This document shows positions 16,487 to 24,481 of a DNA stretch of 64,000 nt, piece after piece (the stretch's first letter is position 1; each line of letters begins with the position of its first letter). The notes beneath the pieces are model-generated. The model was not told the DNA's origin. It made no database searches and saw only the letters and a program-made list of their open reading frames with translations. The stretch spans positions 3,224,001 through 3,288,000 of the forward strand of contig CBDASI010000002.1 of the NCBI GenBank assembly GCA_965199585.1, written 5' to 3'. Origin of the DNA: JAVVHH01 sp965199585. Its GTDB lineage: Bacteria; Pseudomonadota; Alphaproteobacteria; Acetobacterales; Acetobacteraceae. Made by a program: the position numbers and the translations under genes.

Positions 16487-17868
16487 CCCGGCACTTCCTC
16501 CCCCAAATCCCACCACAGCCCGGCGAATGCCGCGATACCCTCCCGCGCCGGGGCGATCAGCAGATGCTCGTTCGGCCCATGCTGCTTGCAGCCATTATAG
16601 CTGTGCGGCACCCACAGCAGTTGCGTCCCCAGATGGTCCATGAACACGTCGTTCGGCAGCCCACCGCCGCTGTTAGGGATCACCTGCACCCGCTTGCCCA
16701 GCGTCGCTTCCATGCTGCGCACCGCCCACTTCACCCAAGGGCTCGACGGATCCGACCGCCGAGCCGGCATGCGGATCCCATACGGCACGATCTTCACCTC
16801 GCCGAACCCCTGCTCGTCGAGATGCCGCCGCAGCGCCGGCTCGAACTGTTCCGGGTCGACGTCGACTGTGTAGCGGATCTGGCAATGCGCCGACGCGTTC
16901 GGCGCCACCGCGTTGACCGGGTTCTCCGGCCGCCCCGACAGCATCGCCAGCACGATGAAGCTGGTCCAGGCATACACCTTCTCGGCCGAGCTCAGCCCCG
17001 GCTCGCCCCAGTCAGGGTCAATCGTCGCCGCCTCCCCCTCCGCCCTCAGCTCGCACCCCTGCAACACGTCGCGCACCGAATTGCTGATCCCGGACGGGAC
17101 CCAGTCCCGCACCAAGATCTTGCCATGCCGGTCCGAGATCGACGCGATGGCATGCGCCAGCACGATGGCCGGGTCGGTCGTCATCCCGCCCCAGTTGCCC
17201 GAATGCACCCCGCCGGGCCTGACGTCGACGATCAAATCAAAGTGGAAGCTTCCTCGCGTCCCGGTGCTCAACGTCGGCACCTCGGAGTGCGACCGTGGCC
17301 CGTCGCTCGCCAATAAGACATCCGCGGCCAGCACTTCCTTATTCGCGGCCACGATCTCCGACAGCCCTTTCGAGCCGCTCTCCTCGCCGGTCTCGACAAT
17401 CAGCTTGATGCTGTAGCCGAGCTCCCCGCCGCGCTCCGCGATCACCGCTTCCAGCGCCGACAGGTTGATGACGTGCTGCCCCTTGTTGTCCGCCGACCCT
17501 CGCCCGTACCAACGGTCGTCCCGCCGGATCAGCCGCCACGGATCCAGCCCGGCCTCCCATTGATCCTCCAGCCCGCGCACCGTGTCGCCGTGCCCGTAGG
17601 TGATTACGGTCGGCCCGGCTTCCTCGAGGCGCTCGGCCAGCAGGATCGGGCCGCTGCCCGTCACCGGGTTGTCGTGGGTGCTGCAGGTGAACCCGAGCTG
17701 CTCGAGCCATGGCGTAATGGTCGCCAGATAGGCGTGCAGGTCCGCCTCGTGCCCCGGGTCCTGACTGGTGCTGCGGATCGCCACTAGATCGGCCAGCCGC
17801 CGCTCGAACCCGCCACCGTCAAAGAACTCGAGCGCCGTCGTCACCGCGCCTTCTCTGCTTCCGCCCAT
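16483..17868 (-). CDS. M20-family metallopeptidase
   Basis: A 461-residue di-zinc peptidase or deacylase of the M20 family (dipeptidase/ArgE/CNDP type). Ligand motifs are intact: H93-G-D95, D127 in GRGSADNKG, E162-E163 in ETGEES, D189 in ASDGPR, and H435 in GPNEH. A dimerisation lid lies near residues 210-330 with GGVHSGNWGG. It probably cleaves dipeptides or N-acyl amino acids in the cytoplasm; no signal peptide is seen. It converges on the membrane gene, sharing the TTAA that contains both stop codons, and lies 75 bp downstream of the GNAT-Clp pair on the opposite side of its start. Confidence 0.9.
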   Translation of the reverse strand: MGGSREGAVTTALEFFDGGGFERRLADLVAIRSTSQDPGHEADLHAYLATITPWLEQLGFTCSTHDNPVTGSGPILLAERLEEAGPTVITYGHGDTVRGLEDQWEAGLDPWRLIRRDDRWYGRGSADNKGQHVINLSALEAVIAERGGELGYSIKLIVETGEESGSKGLSEIVAANKEVLAADVLLASDGPRSHSEVPTLSTGTRGSFHFDLIVDVRPGGVHSGNWGGMTTDPAIVLAHAIASISDRHGKILVRDWVPSGISNSVRDVLQGCELRAEGEAATIDPDWGEPGLSSAEKVYAWTSFIVLAMLSGRPENPVNAVAPNASAHCQIRYTVDVDPEQFEPALRRHLDEQGFGEVKIVPYGIRMPARRSDPSSPWVKWAVRSMEATLGKRVQVIPNSGGGLPNDVFMDHLGTQLLWVPHSYNGCKQHGPNEHLLIAPAREGIAAFAGLWWDLGEEVPG

Positions 17869-17939
17869 GCCGTCACGTCCTCATCCGAAGCCGCAAGCCT
17901 CCTACAGGATCGCGCCCGTGTCGAACCGGGTTCGAGCGA

Positions 17940-18407
17940 TCAGATAGTTCGCTCCATGAACACGCTGGTCGCGATCGCCGTCGGTTCCATGCCGCGATAG
18001 TCGCCGAACGCCTCGCAGCGGGCGAAACCCTCGCGCTCGTAGAACCGCAGCGCTGCATGCTGCACGGTGCCTGTCTCGAGCCGCAGCACCCGAATGCCGT
18101 GCTGCGAGGCCACGTCCATCAGCCGCGCCATGATTTCACGCGCGACGCCCTGCCCACGCGCCGCTGGCCGCACATACATCCGCTTCACCTCGGCGAACCC
18201 GTCCAGAAGCGCCACGCCGCCGCAGCCGGCCGGCTGTCCGTCCAGCGTCGCCACAAAGAAGTGGATGCCGGGCTGAAAAATCGCCTTAATGGGCAGCCCA
18301 TGACGTTGCTCGGGTGGGTATTCCGCCGACAGCACCGCCTCGAGCTCGCCGACCAGGGCCCGCGCTGCATCGGTCGGTGACGTCACCCGATCGATCGTCA
18401 AGCTCAC
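17940..18407 (-). CDS. GNAT-family N-acetyltransferase
   Basis: A 155-residue GNAT enzyme. The acetyl-CoA motif is R84-G-Q-G-V-A-R90 in VRPAARGQGVAREIM, preceded by a beta strand (EVKRMYV) and followed by the RLETGTVQHAALRFYEREGF segment typical of small-molecule GNATs. The substrate cannot be told. The start overlaps the end of the Clp-fold lipoprotein gene by four bases, so the two are probably translated from one message. Confidence 0.88.
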   Translation of the reverse strand: MSLTIDRVTSPTDAARALVGELEAVLSAEYPPEQRHGLPIKAIFQPGIHFFVATLDGQPAGCGGVALLDGFAEVKRMYVRPAARGQGVAREIMARLMDVASQHGIRVLRLETGTVQHAALRFYEREGFARCEAFGDYRGMEPTAIATSVFMERTI

Positions 18408-19141
18408 CGCCCCTGCTCCATCGTCGGCGTGGCGGCGCGGGATGTCGCGTCGCGAGGGCGTGTGGCGATGACGAAGGCGTAAGCGCCCTTGGGCAAACGC
18501 ATGTCGGCGATGCCGTCGATCACACCGTCCCGCTTGGCGTCGTCGGCGCTCAGCAGCACGGTGCGGCGCACGTAGATCTGTGCCTCGCTATCGGTGAGGT
18601 GCGTGCGACTGACCAGGGCGGCGCGGATCTTCCGTTCGTAGGCGTCGAGAATGTCGGCCGACTCGCGCAGCCGCTCGCTCGTCACCATCCCGTTCGCGAC
18701 CAGGCCGGCCGCATGGAACAGGAACACGCCTTTCGACACCGAGTAGCGATCCTGCGCGGCGAGAAAGATGTAGGTGGCCGCCGACGCGACCAGCCCGACG
18801 TTGTAAACCTTGAAGGTGATGCCGCCGTCGCGGTGCACGCGCGCCATGTAGTCCACGATATCCTGTGCGGATTGGATAATCCCGCCCGGTGAGTTCAGGC
18901 CGATGTCGATCTCATGTGCGCCCGCAGCCCGCAGCTTGTCGACGTCGGCGATGAACAAATCGCGGCTCTGCGGCGCGATCGGCGCGTTGATGACGACGTA
19001 GCCGACGCCGTTAACTGCGGTCGCCTCTGTCACCCATGTGGGCACCGGTGCTAGTACCGGCTGGCACCCCGCGACTGCGGCGAGCAGCAAGAGCCTCGAT
19101 CGACCCAACAAGACGGCCAGCGGCGTCCACCGAAGCTGCAT
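18404..19141 (-). CDS. Clp-fold serine protease-like lipoprotein
   Basis: A 245-residue protein with a short signal sequence ending in a lipobox AVAGC (lipidated cysteine C26) and a ClpP/crotonase-type core. N83-S-P-G-G87 resembles the oxyanion glycine motif, S120 in GLVASAATYIF is placed as the ClpP nucleophile, and H143 in FLFHAAG as the catalytic histidine. It would act at the periplasmic face of a membrane. The ATG at 19141 is used because GGGAG precedes it by five to six bases and the lipoprotein signal follows at once. Substrate unknown. It is co-oriented and overlapping with a GNAT gene. Confidence 0.75.
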   Translation of the reverse strand: MQLRWTPLAVLLGRSRLLLLAAVAGCQPVLAPVPTWVTEATAVNGVGYVVINAPIAPQSRDLFIADVDKLRAAGAHEIDIGLNSPGGIIQSAQDIVDYMARVHRDGGITFKVYNVGLVASAATYIFLAAQDRYSVSKGVFLFHAAGLVANGMVTSERLRESADILDAYERKIRAALVSRTHLTDSEAQIYVRRTVLLSADDAKRDGVIDGIADMRLPKGAYAFVIATRPRDATSRAATPTMEQGR

Positions 19142-19282
19142 CGAACTCTCCCGCCAAAGCCGTAGTTCACTATGACGCGCCCGAGCCGCAAAGGCCCAGA
19201 GCCGCAACCCAGGGCGCGCCGACCGTCACGCGCGCCATCACGTCGTGACAAACCCGCCAAATACCACTTCAGTGTCCCTGCA

Positions 19283-20416
19283 ATGCCGACACTCACCCTG
19301 CCAGGCCCCGGACGCACGCTTCAGCGCTATACGACGCAGCCGCCCCGGTTGCCGCCGCAAGGCCGGCCGCCGTTCAACCGGCTTGCTCTCGCCGCCGCCC
19401 ACATCGTCGCCGACCCGCTCTCCGATCGCCCCGCCATCGATTGGGACGCCACCATCGACTACCGGCTCTATCTGTGGTCGCTTGGCCTCGGCGTAGCCGA
19501 AGCCACCGAAGCGGCCCAGCGCGGCGCCGGGCTTGACTGGCCTGCCAGCCTCGAGCTGATCCGCCGCAGCATCGCTGCCGCACCGCCCGGTGCCGCGCTC
19601 TACTGCGCCGCCAGCACGGACCATCTGCCGCCCAACGCGACCATGACGCAGATCATCGGCGCCTACGAAGCCCAATGCGAGTCGATCGAGAAACTCGGCG
19701 GACGCATCGTCCTGCTCGCCTCCCGCGCGTTGGCCGCCTGCGCCCGCGGCCCCGACGACTACAGATGGATCTACGGCCGTGTCCTCGCCCAGGCCCGCGT
19801 GCCCGTCCTCCTCCACTGGCCCGGCGAGGCGTTCGACCCGGCGCTCGCCACCTATTGGGGCCACACCTCGGTCGACGACGCCCTCTCGACCTGCCTCGAC
19901 ATCGTCAATGCCAACGCCGCCAAGATCGACGGCATCGCCTTCGCGCTTCTCGACCCGGCCCGCGAGGTTGCACTGCGCCGCCACCTCCCCCGCGGCGTCC
20001 GCCTCTATACCGGCGACGAACTGAACTTCCCCGAGCTGATCGCCGGCGACGACGACGCCTACTCCCATGCGATGCTTGGCATCCTCGACGTCATCGCCCC
20101 CGCCGCCGCTGCCGCCCTCGCCTGCCTCCAGCGCGACGACACCCAAAGCTACCTCGACATCCTCGACCCCACCCTCCCGCTGGCGCGACACCTATTGCGC
20201 CCGCCTGCCGGGCTCTACCGTACCGGCATTGTCTTCATGGCCTACCTCAACGGTCACCAGAGCCACTTCACCATGGTCGGCGGCCATCAATCCGCCCGCT
20301 CGCTGCCCTACCTCGCCGAGACGTTCCGGCTCGCCGATGCCGCCGGATTACTGCGCGACCCCGACGACGCTGTCATTCGGATGACGCGCGTGCTCGCGCT
20401 CCAGGGTATTGTCTGA
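19283..20416 (+). CDS. DUF993 protein (dihydrodipicolinate synthase-like TIM barrel)
   Basis: A 377-residue cytoplasmic protein of the DUF993 family, distantly related to the DHDPS/N-acetylneuraminate lyase TIM barrels. Recognisable stretches are RLALAAAHIVADPL, AIDWDATIDYRLYLWSLGLGVAEA, VPVLLHWPGEAFDPAL and the C-terminal MAYLNGHQSHFTMVGGHQSARS. The family's reaction is not established; relatives often sit with sugar or inositol catabolism genes, absent here. The ATG at 19283 starts the conserved region. The 141 bp before it, shared with the divergent lipoprotein gene, should hold both promoters. Confidence 0.8.
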   Translation: MPTLTLPGPGRTLQRYTTQPPRLPPQGRPPFNRLALAAAHIVADPLSDRPAIDWDATIDYRLYLWSLGLGVAEATEAAQRGAGLDWPASLELIRRSIAAAPPGAALYCAASTDHLPPNATMTQIIGAYEAQCESIEKLGGRIVLLASRALAACARGPDDYRWIYGRVLAQARVPVLLHWPGEAFDPALATYWGHTSVDDALSTCLDIVNANAAKIDGIAFALLDPAREVALRRHLPRGVRLYTGDELNFPELIAGDDDAYSHAMLGILDVIAPAAAAALACLQRDDTQSYLDILDPTLPLARHLLRPPAGLYRTGIVFMAYLNGHQSHFTMVGGHQSARSLPYLAETFRLADAAGLLRDPDDAVIRMTRVLALQGIV

Positions 20417-20418
20417 CC

Positions 20419-20712
20419 ATGACTACCGCCGCCGACCTCCGCGCCACCCTCGCCGCCGCCGCCCCGGACACCGACGATCCGGCCGTCCAAGGCCTGTGGT
20501 GGGCGGCAAAAAGCGAGTGGGACCGCGCGCATGAATGCGTCCAGCGGCACGAGGGCGACCCACGCTGTGATCTCGTGCATGCGCATCTGCACCGTCTTGA
20601 GGGCGACGAGGCGAACGCCGCCTACTGGTATCGCCGCGCCGGCCGTGCGCCGTCAGCCCTGCCACTGACGGCCGAGTGGGACGCGATCGCCACGGAGTTG
20701 CTGGCCCGATAG
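20419..20712 (+). CDS. Conserved small protein of unknown function (helical, TPR-like)
   Basis: A 97-residue protein read from the ATG at 20419, two bases after the DUF993 stop. The core GLWWAAKSEWDRAHECVQRHEGDPRCDLVHAHLHRLEGDEANAAYWYRRAGR is helical and ends in an AAYWYRRAG segment like a degenerate tetratricopeptide repeat; it resembles small proteins annotated only as conserved hypothetical in proteobacteria. The tight spacing suggests it is translated together with the DUF993 protein. No signal peptide, membrane segment or catalytic motif is visible. Confidence 0.72.
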   Translation: MTTAADLRATLAAAAPDTDDPAVQGLWWAAKSEWDRAHECVQRHEGDPRCDLVHAHLHRLEGDEANAAYWYRRAGRAPSALPLTAEWDAIATELLAR

Positions 20713-20781
20713 CGCTTGCCCAAAGCGCTTGCGTCCAGCCGGGCCCCGTCTATACCCACGCCTCCCTTGCACGGACCTCAA

Positions 20782-21702
20782 ATGCGTAAACGCCGCGGCC
20801 GCCCGCTCGACGGGTGGCTCATCATCGACAAGCCGCCCGGCATGACCAGCACCGACGTCGTCAATCGTGTGAAGCGCGCCTTCGACGCCCAGAAAGCCGG
20901 CCATGGCGGCACGCTTGACCCGCTGGCCACTGGCGTGCTGCCGATTGCCTTCGGCGCCGCCACCAAGACGGTGCCCTACGTCATGGACGGCACTAAGATC
21001 TATCGCTTCACCCTGCGCCTCGGCGAAGCCCGCGACACCGACGATGCCGATGGCGCCACCATCGCCACCTCGCCGGTACGCCCGACCGACGACCAACTGC
21101 GCGCCGCCCTCCCCGCGCTGACCGGCGACATCATGCAAGTGCCGCCGATCTACTCGGCCATCAAGGTCGCCGGCGAGCGCTCCTACGACATGGCGCGCGA
21201 GGGCCGCGCGCCCGATCTGCCGCCCCGCCCCGCCCGCGTCGACCGCTTCGAGCTGATCGAGCGCGTCGACGAGAACGACGTCGTCTTCGAGGTGCAATCC
21301 GGCAAGGGTGTCTACATGCGCAGCCTCGCCCGCGATCTCGCACTGGCCTGCGGCAGCGTCGGCCACATCGCCGCTTTGCGTCGCCTCCGGGTCGGGCCGT
21401 TCGACGAGGCGCAAGCGATTCCGCTGGACAATTGCAACCCGGCATCCGATATCACCGCCGTCTCTCCGGACCTCTTGCTCCCGGTCGCGACCGCGCTGGC
21501 CGACATCCCGGCGCTGGCCCTGACCGAAGCGGAAGCCTTCGGCCTCTCGAATGGACGGGCGATCAGCCTCGTCGATCTGATGGGCCGCATTCCACCGACG
21601 GCGCGACCCGATGGCGGGCTCGCGCGTGCGATGGCGGGGGGACGCGTGATCGGGCTGTGCCGTCTCGAAGACGGAATGTGCAAGCCCGACCGCCTCCTTT
21701 AA
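20782..21702 (+). CDS. truB: tRNA pseudouridine(55) synthase TruB
   Basis: A 306-residue enzyme that makes pseudouridine-55 in the T loop of tRNAs. The N terminus has GWLIIDKPPGMTSTDVVNRVKR and the catalytic aspartate D46 in GHGGTLDPLATGVLP; a PUA-like tail follows. The ATG at 20782 starts the conserved region. It is first in truB-rpsO-pnp. rbfA and infB, usually just upstream in bacteria, are replaced here by the DUF993 pair, so this half of the nusA-infB locus must lie elsewhere. Confidence 0.96.
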   Translation: MRKRRGRPLDGWLIIDKPPGMTSTDVVNRVKRAFDAQKAGHGGTLDPLATGVLPIAFGAATKTVPYVMDGTKIYRFTLRLGEARDTDDADGATIATSPVRPTDDQLRAALPALTGDIMQVPPIYSAIKVAGERSYDMAREGRAPDLPPRPARVDRFELIERVDENDVVFEVQSGKGVYMRSLARDLALACGSVGHIAALRRLRVGPFDEAQAIPLDNCNPASDITAVSPDLLLPVATALADIPALALTEAEAFGLSNGRAISLVDLMGRIPPTARPDGGLARAMAGGRVIGLCRLEDGMCKPDRLL

Positions 21703-21724
21703 CCCTTATTTACGGAGTATCACG

Positions 21725-21994
21725 ATGTCGATTACCGCGGAGCGTCGCACGACGCTCGTGTCCGAATACGCCATGGCCGCCGCCGACACCGGCAGCCCCG
21801 AAGTTCAGGTCGCGCTGCTCACCGAGCGCATCGTCAACCTGACCGAGCACCTCAAGACCCACGCCAAGGACTTCCACAGCCGCCGCGGCCTGCTCATGCT
21901 GGTCGGCCGTCGTCGCCGCTTGCTGGACTATTTGAGCAAGAAGGACCGCACCCGCTACCAGACCCTCATCGGTCGTCTCGGGCTGCGCCGCTAA
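21725..21994 (+). CDS. rpsO: 30S ribosomal protein S15
   Basis: An 89-residue S15, the normal length, that binds 16S rRNA in the central domain. Hallmarks are GSPEVQVALLTERIVNLTEHLKTHAKDFHSRRGLLMLVGRRRRLLDYL. A GGAG ribosome-binding site lies about seven bases before the ATG. The gene follows truB by 22 bp and precedes pnp, the order common to many bacteria; in E. coli S15 represses its own translation. Confidence 0.98.
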   Translation: MSITAERRTTLVSEYAMAAADTGSPEVQVALLTERIVNLTEHLKTHAKDFHSRRGLLMLVGRRRRLLDYLSKKDRTRYQTLIGRLGLRR

Positions 21995-22005
21995 GCTAGA
22001 CTACT

Positions 22006-22028
22006 CCCGGCGCCGCTTGGGCGCCGGG
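22006..22028 (+). terminator. Strong hairpin in rpsO-pnp spacer
   Basis: CCCGGCGCC and GGCGCCGGG form a perfect nine-base-pair stem with a GCTTG loop, 12 bases after the rpsO stop. No T run follows, so it may be a partial terminator or an RNase III/PNPase autoregulation element as in the E. coli pnp leader rather than a full stop. Confidence 0.5.
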
Positions 22029-22165
22029 TCAACGCCGCCGCGGCCGGGTTGCCGAGCGGGCGACGGCGCCTTCGGTTACCTGGCAGACGGTTGTCGCCAT
22101 GTTGCCCGAGACGCCGCTGTATGCCCCGCCCCGAATCCCGTTCCGGCGCAACTGGGATGAACTGC

Positions 22166-24397
22166 ATGTTCAATTACTTCCGCAAGGAACTCGAGTGGGG
22201 CGGCCGCAAGCTCGTCCTCGAAACCGGCAAGATCGCCCGCCAGGCCGATGGCGCCGTCATGATCAGCTACGGCGACACCATCGTGCTCTGCACCGCCGTC
22301 GGCGTTCGCTCGGTCAAGCCGGGCCAGGACTTCTTCCCGCTCACCGTCAACTACCAGGAAAAGGCGTTCGCCGCCGGCAAGATCCCCGGTGGCTTCTTCA
22401 AGCGCGAAGGCCGTCCGAACGAGAACGAGGTGCTCACCAGCCGCCTCATCGACCGCCCGATCCGTCCGTTGTTCCCCGAGGGCTTCCGCAACGAGGTCCA
22501 GATCGTCGCCACCGTGCTCAGCCACGACATGGAGAACAATCCGGACATCGTCTCGCTGATCGGCTGCTCGGCCGCGCTGACGCTCTCCGGCATCCCGTTC
22601 TTCGGCCCGGTCGCCGCCGCTCGCATCGGCTTCGCCGAGGGCGCCTACATCCTCAACCCGACGCGTGACCAGCTCGCCACCAGCAAGCTAGACCTCGTCG
22701 TCGCCGGCACCACCGAAGGCGTGCTGATGGTCGAGAGCGAGGCCCAGGAGCTGACCGAGGAGGTCATGCTCGGTGCCGTCAACTTCGGCCACGAGCACAT
22801 GCGCCCGGTAATCCAGGCCATTATCGAACTCGCCGAGCACGCCGCCAAGGAGCCCTGGGCTCTGGCCGAGAAGACCCCCGAGGCGACTGCGCTACAGGCC
22901 CGCATCATAGAGCTTGGCACCGAGTCGATGGCCGCCGCCTACAAGGAGCCAAAGAAGGAAGCTCGGCAGGACCTGGTCGGCGCCGCCAAGAAGCAGTTGC
23001 TCGAGACGCTTGCCGCCGAAGGCCAGAGCGCCGACGCCGCCAAGCCGATGCTCAAGAAGCTCGAAGCTGACGTCGTCCGGGGCACCATCCTCAAGACCGG
23101 CATCCGCATCGACGGTCGCGACACCAAGACGGTCCGCCAGATCATCGGCGAAGTCGGCATCCTGCCGCGCGCCCACGGCTCCGCCCTGTTCACCCGCGGC
23201 GAGACGCAGGCACTCTGCGTCGCCACCCTCGGCACCGGCCAGGACGAGCAGGTCATCGACGCCCTCGAAGGCGAGCGTCGCGAGCACTTCATGCTGCACT
23301 ACAACTTCCCTCCCTACTCGGTGGGTGAAGCCGGCCGTATGGGCAGCCCGGGCCGTCGCGAGATCGGTCACGGCAAGCTCGCATACCGCGCGATTCGTCC
23401 GGTGCTGCCGGGCAAGGACGTGTTCCCCTACACGATGCGCGTCGTCAGCGAGATCACCGAGAGCAACGGTAGCTCGTCGATGGCCACCGTCTGCGGTACC
23501 AGCCTCGCGCTGATGGACGCCGGCGTGAAGCTGACCCGGCCTGTCGCCGGCATCGCCATGGGCCTGATCAAGGAAGAAAGCGGCTTCGCCGTGTTGTCCG
23601 ACATCCTCGGCGACGAGGACCACCTCGGCGACATGGACTTCAAGGTCGCCGGCACCGAGCAGGGCATCACCTCCCTGCAGATGGACATCAAGATTACGTC
23701 CATCACACCGGAGATCATGCAGATCGCGCTCGAGCAGGCCAAGGATGGCCGGCTGCACATCCTTGGCGAGATGGCCAAGGCATTGACCGGCGCCCGCACC
23801 GGCGTCGCCGCGACCGCACCGCGCATCACCGTGATCAACGTGCCGAAGGAGAAGATCCGCGACGTGATCGGCACCGGCGGCAAGGTGATCCGCGAGATCG
23901 TGGCCGAGAGCGGTGCCAAGGTCGACATCGACGATGACGGTACCATTAAGATCGCGGCCACCACCGAGGAAGCCAGCCAGAAGGCGATCGACATGATCCG
24001 CGGGATCGTGGCCGAGCCTGAGATCGGCGCCATCTACAATGGCAAGGTCGTCAAGACCGCCGAGTTCGGTGCGTTCGTGAACTTCTTGGGCCCGAAGGAC
24101 GGCCTGGTTCACATCAGCGAACTGCAGCAGGCGCGGGTCAACAAGACCACCGACGTCGTCAAGGAAGGCGACCAGGTCAAGGTCAAGTGCCTCGGCTTCG
24201 ACGATCGCGGCAAGGTCAAGCTGTCGATGCGTGTCGTCGACCAGGAGACCGGTGCGGACATTACCGATCAGGTCGGTGCCAAGCCGTCCCGCGGCGATCG
24301 TCCGGAAGGCGAAGGCCGTGGTGACGGTCGGGGCGACGGCCGCCGCGACCGTCCGGAGCGTGGCGAACGTCGCGAACGGTCCGACGCCGCAGAATAA
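22166..24397 (+). CDS. pnp: Polyribonucleotide nucleotidyltransferase (PNPase)
   Basis: A 743-residue phosphorolytic 3'-5' exoribonuclease, trimeric and a degradosome partner. It has two RNase PH-like domains (about 1-215 and 315-550; GRRREIGHGKLAYRAI-type motif as GSPGRREIGHGKLAYRA), then a KH domain (about 555-620, VIGTGGKVIREI) and an S1 domain (about 625-695). A charged GDGRGDGRRDRPERGERRE tail is common in alphaproteobacteria. The ATG at 22166 gives the family N terminus MFNYFRKELEWGG. The 171-bp leader contains a strong hairpin. Confidence 0.97.
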   Translation: MFNYFRKELEWGGRKLVLETGKIARQADGAVMISYGDTIVLCTAVGVRSVKPGQDFFPLTVNYQEKAFAAGKIPGGFFKREGRPNENEVLTSRLIDRPIRPLFPEGFRNEVQIVATVLSHDMENNPDIVSLIGCSAALTLSGIPFFGPVAAARIGFAEGAYILNPTRDQLATSKLDLVVAGTTEGVLMVESEAQELTEEVMLGAVNFGHEHMRPVIQAIIELAEHAAKEPWALAEKTPEATALQARIIELGTESMAAAYKEPKKEARQDLVGAAKKQLLETLAAEGQSADAAKPMLKKLEADVVRGTILKTGIRIDGRDTKTVRQIIGEVGILPRAHGSALFTRGETQALCVATLGTGQDEQVIDALEGERREHFMLHYNFPPYSVGEAGRMGSPGRREIGHGKLAYRAIRPVLPGKDVFPYTMRVVSEITESNGSSSMATVCGTSLALMDAGVKLTRPVAGIAMGLIKEESGFAVLSDILGDEDHLGDMDFKVAGTEQGITSLQMDIKITSITPEIMQIALEQAKDGRLHILGEMAKALTGARTGVAATAPRITVINVPKEKIRDVIGTGGKVIREIVAESGAKVDIDDDGTIKIAATTEEASQKAIDMIRGIVAEPEIGAIYNGKVVKTAEFGAFVNFLGPKDGLVHISELQQARVNKTTDVVKEGDQVKVKCLGFDDRGKVKLSMRVVDQETGADITDQVGAKPSRGDRPEGEGRGDGRGDGRRDRPERGERRERSDAAE

Positions 24398-24411
24398 CTT
24401 ACGTCGTCGAG

Positions 24412-24441
24412 CGGCCGGGCCCTTTCACCGGGGCCCGGCCG
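24412..24441 (+). terminator. Rho-independent-like terminator of pnp
   Basis: CGGCCGGGCCC and GGGCCCGGCCG pair in a perfect 11-bp stem around an eight-base loop, 14 bases after the pnp stop. It is followed by TCTATAGTT, a weak T-rich tail. It should end the truB-rpsO-pnp message. Confidence 0.75.
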
Positions 24442-24481
24442 TCTATAGTTACACCACGGTGAATTTGGGATCAGCGCGCCG

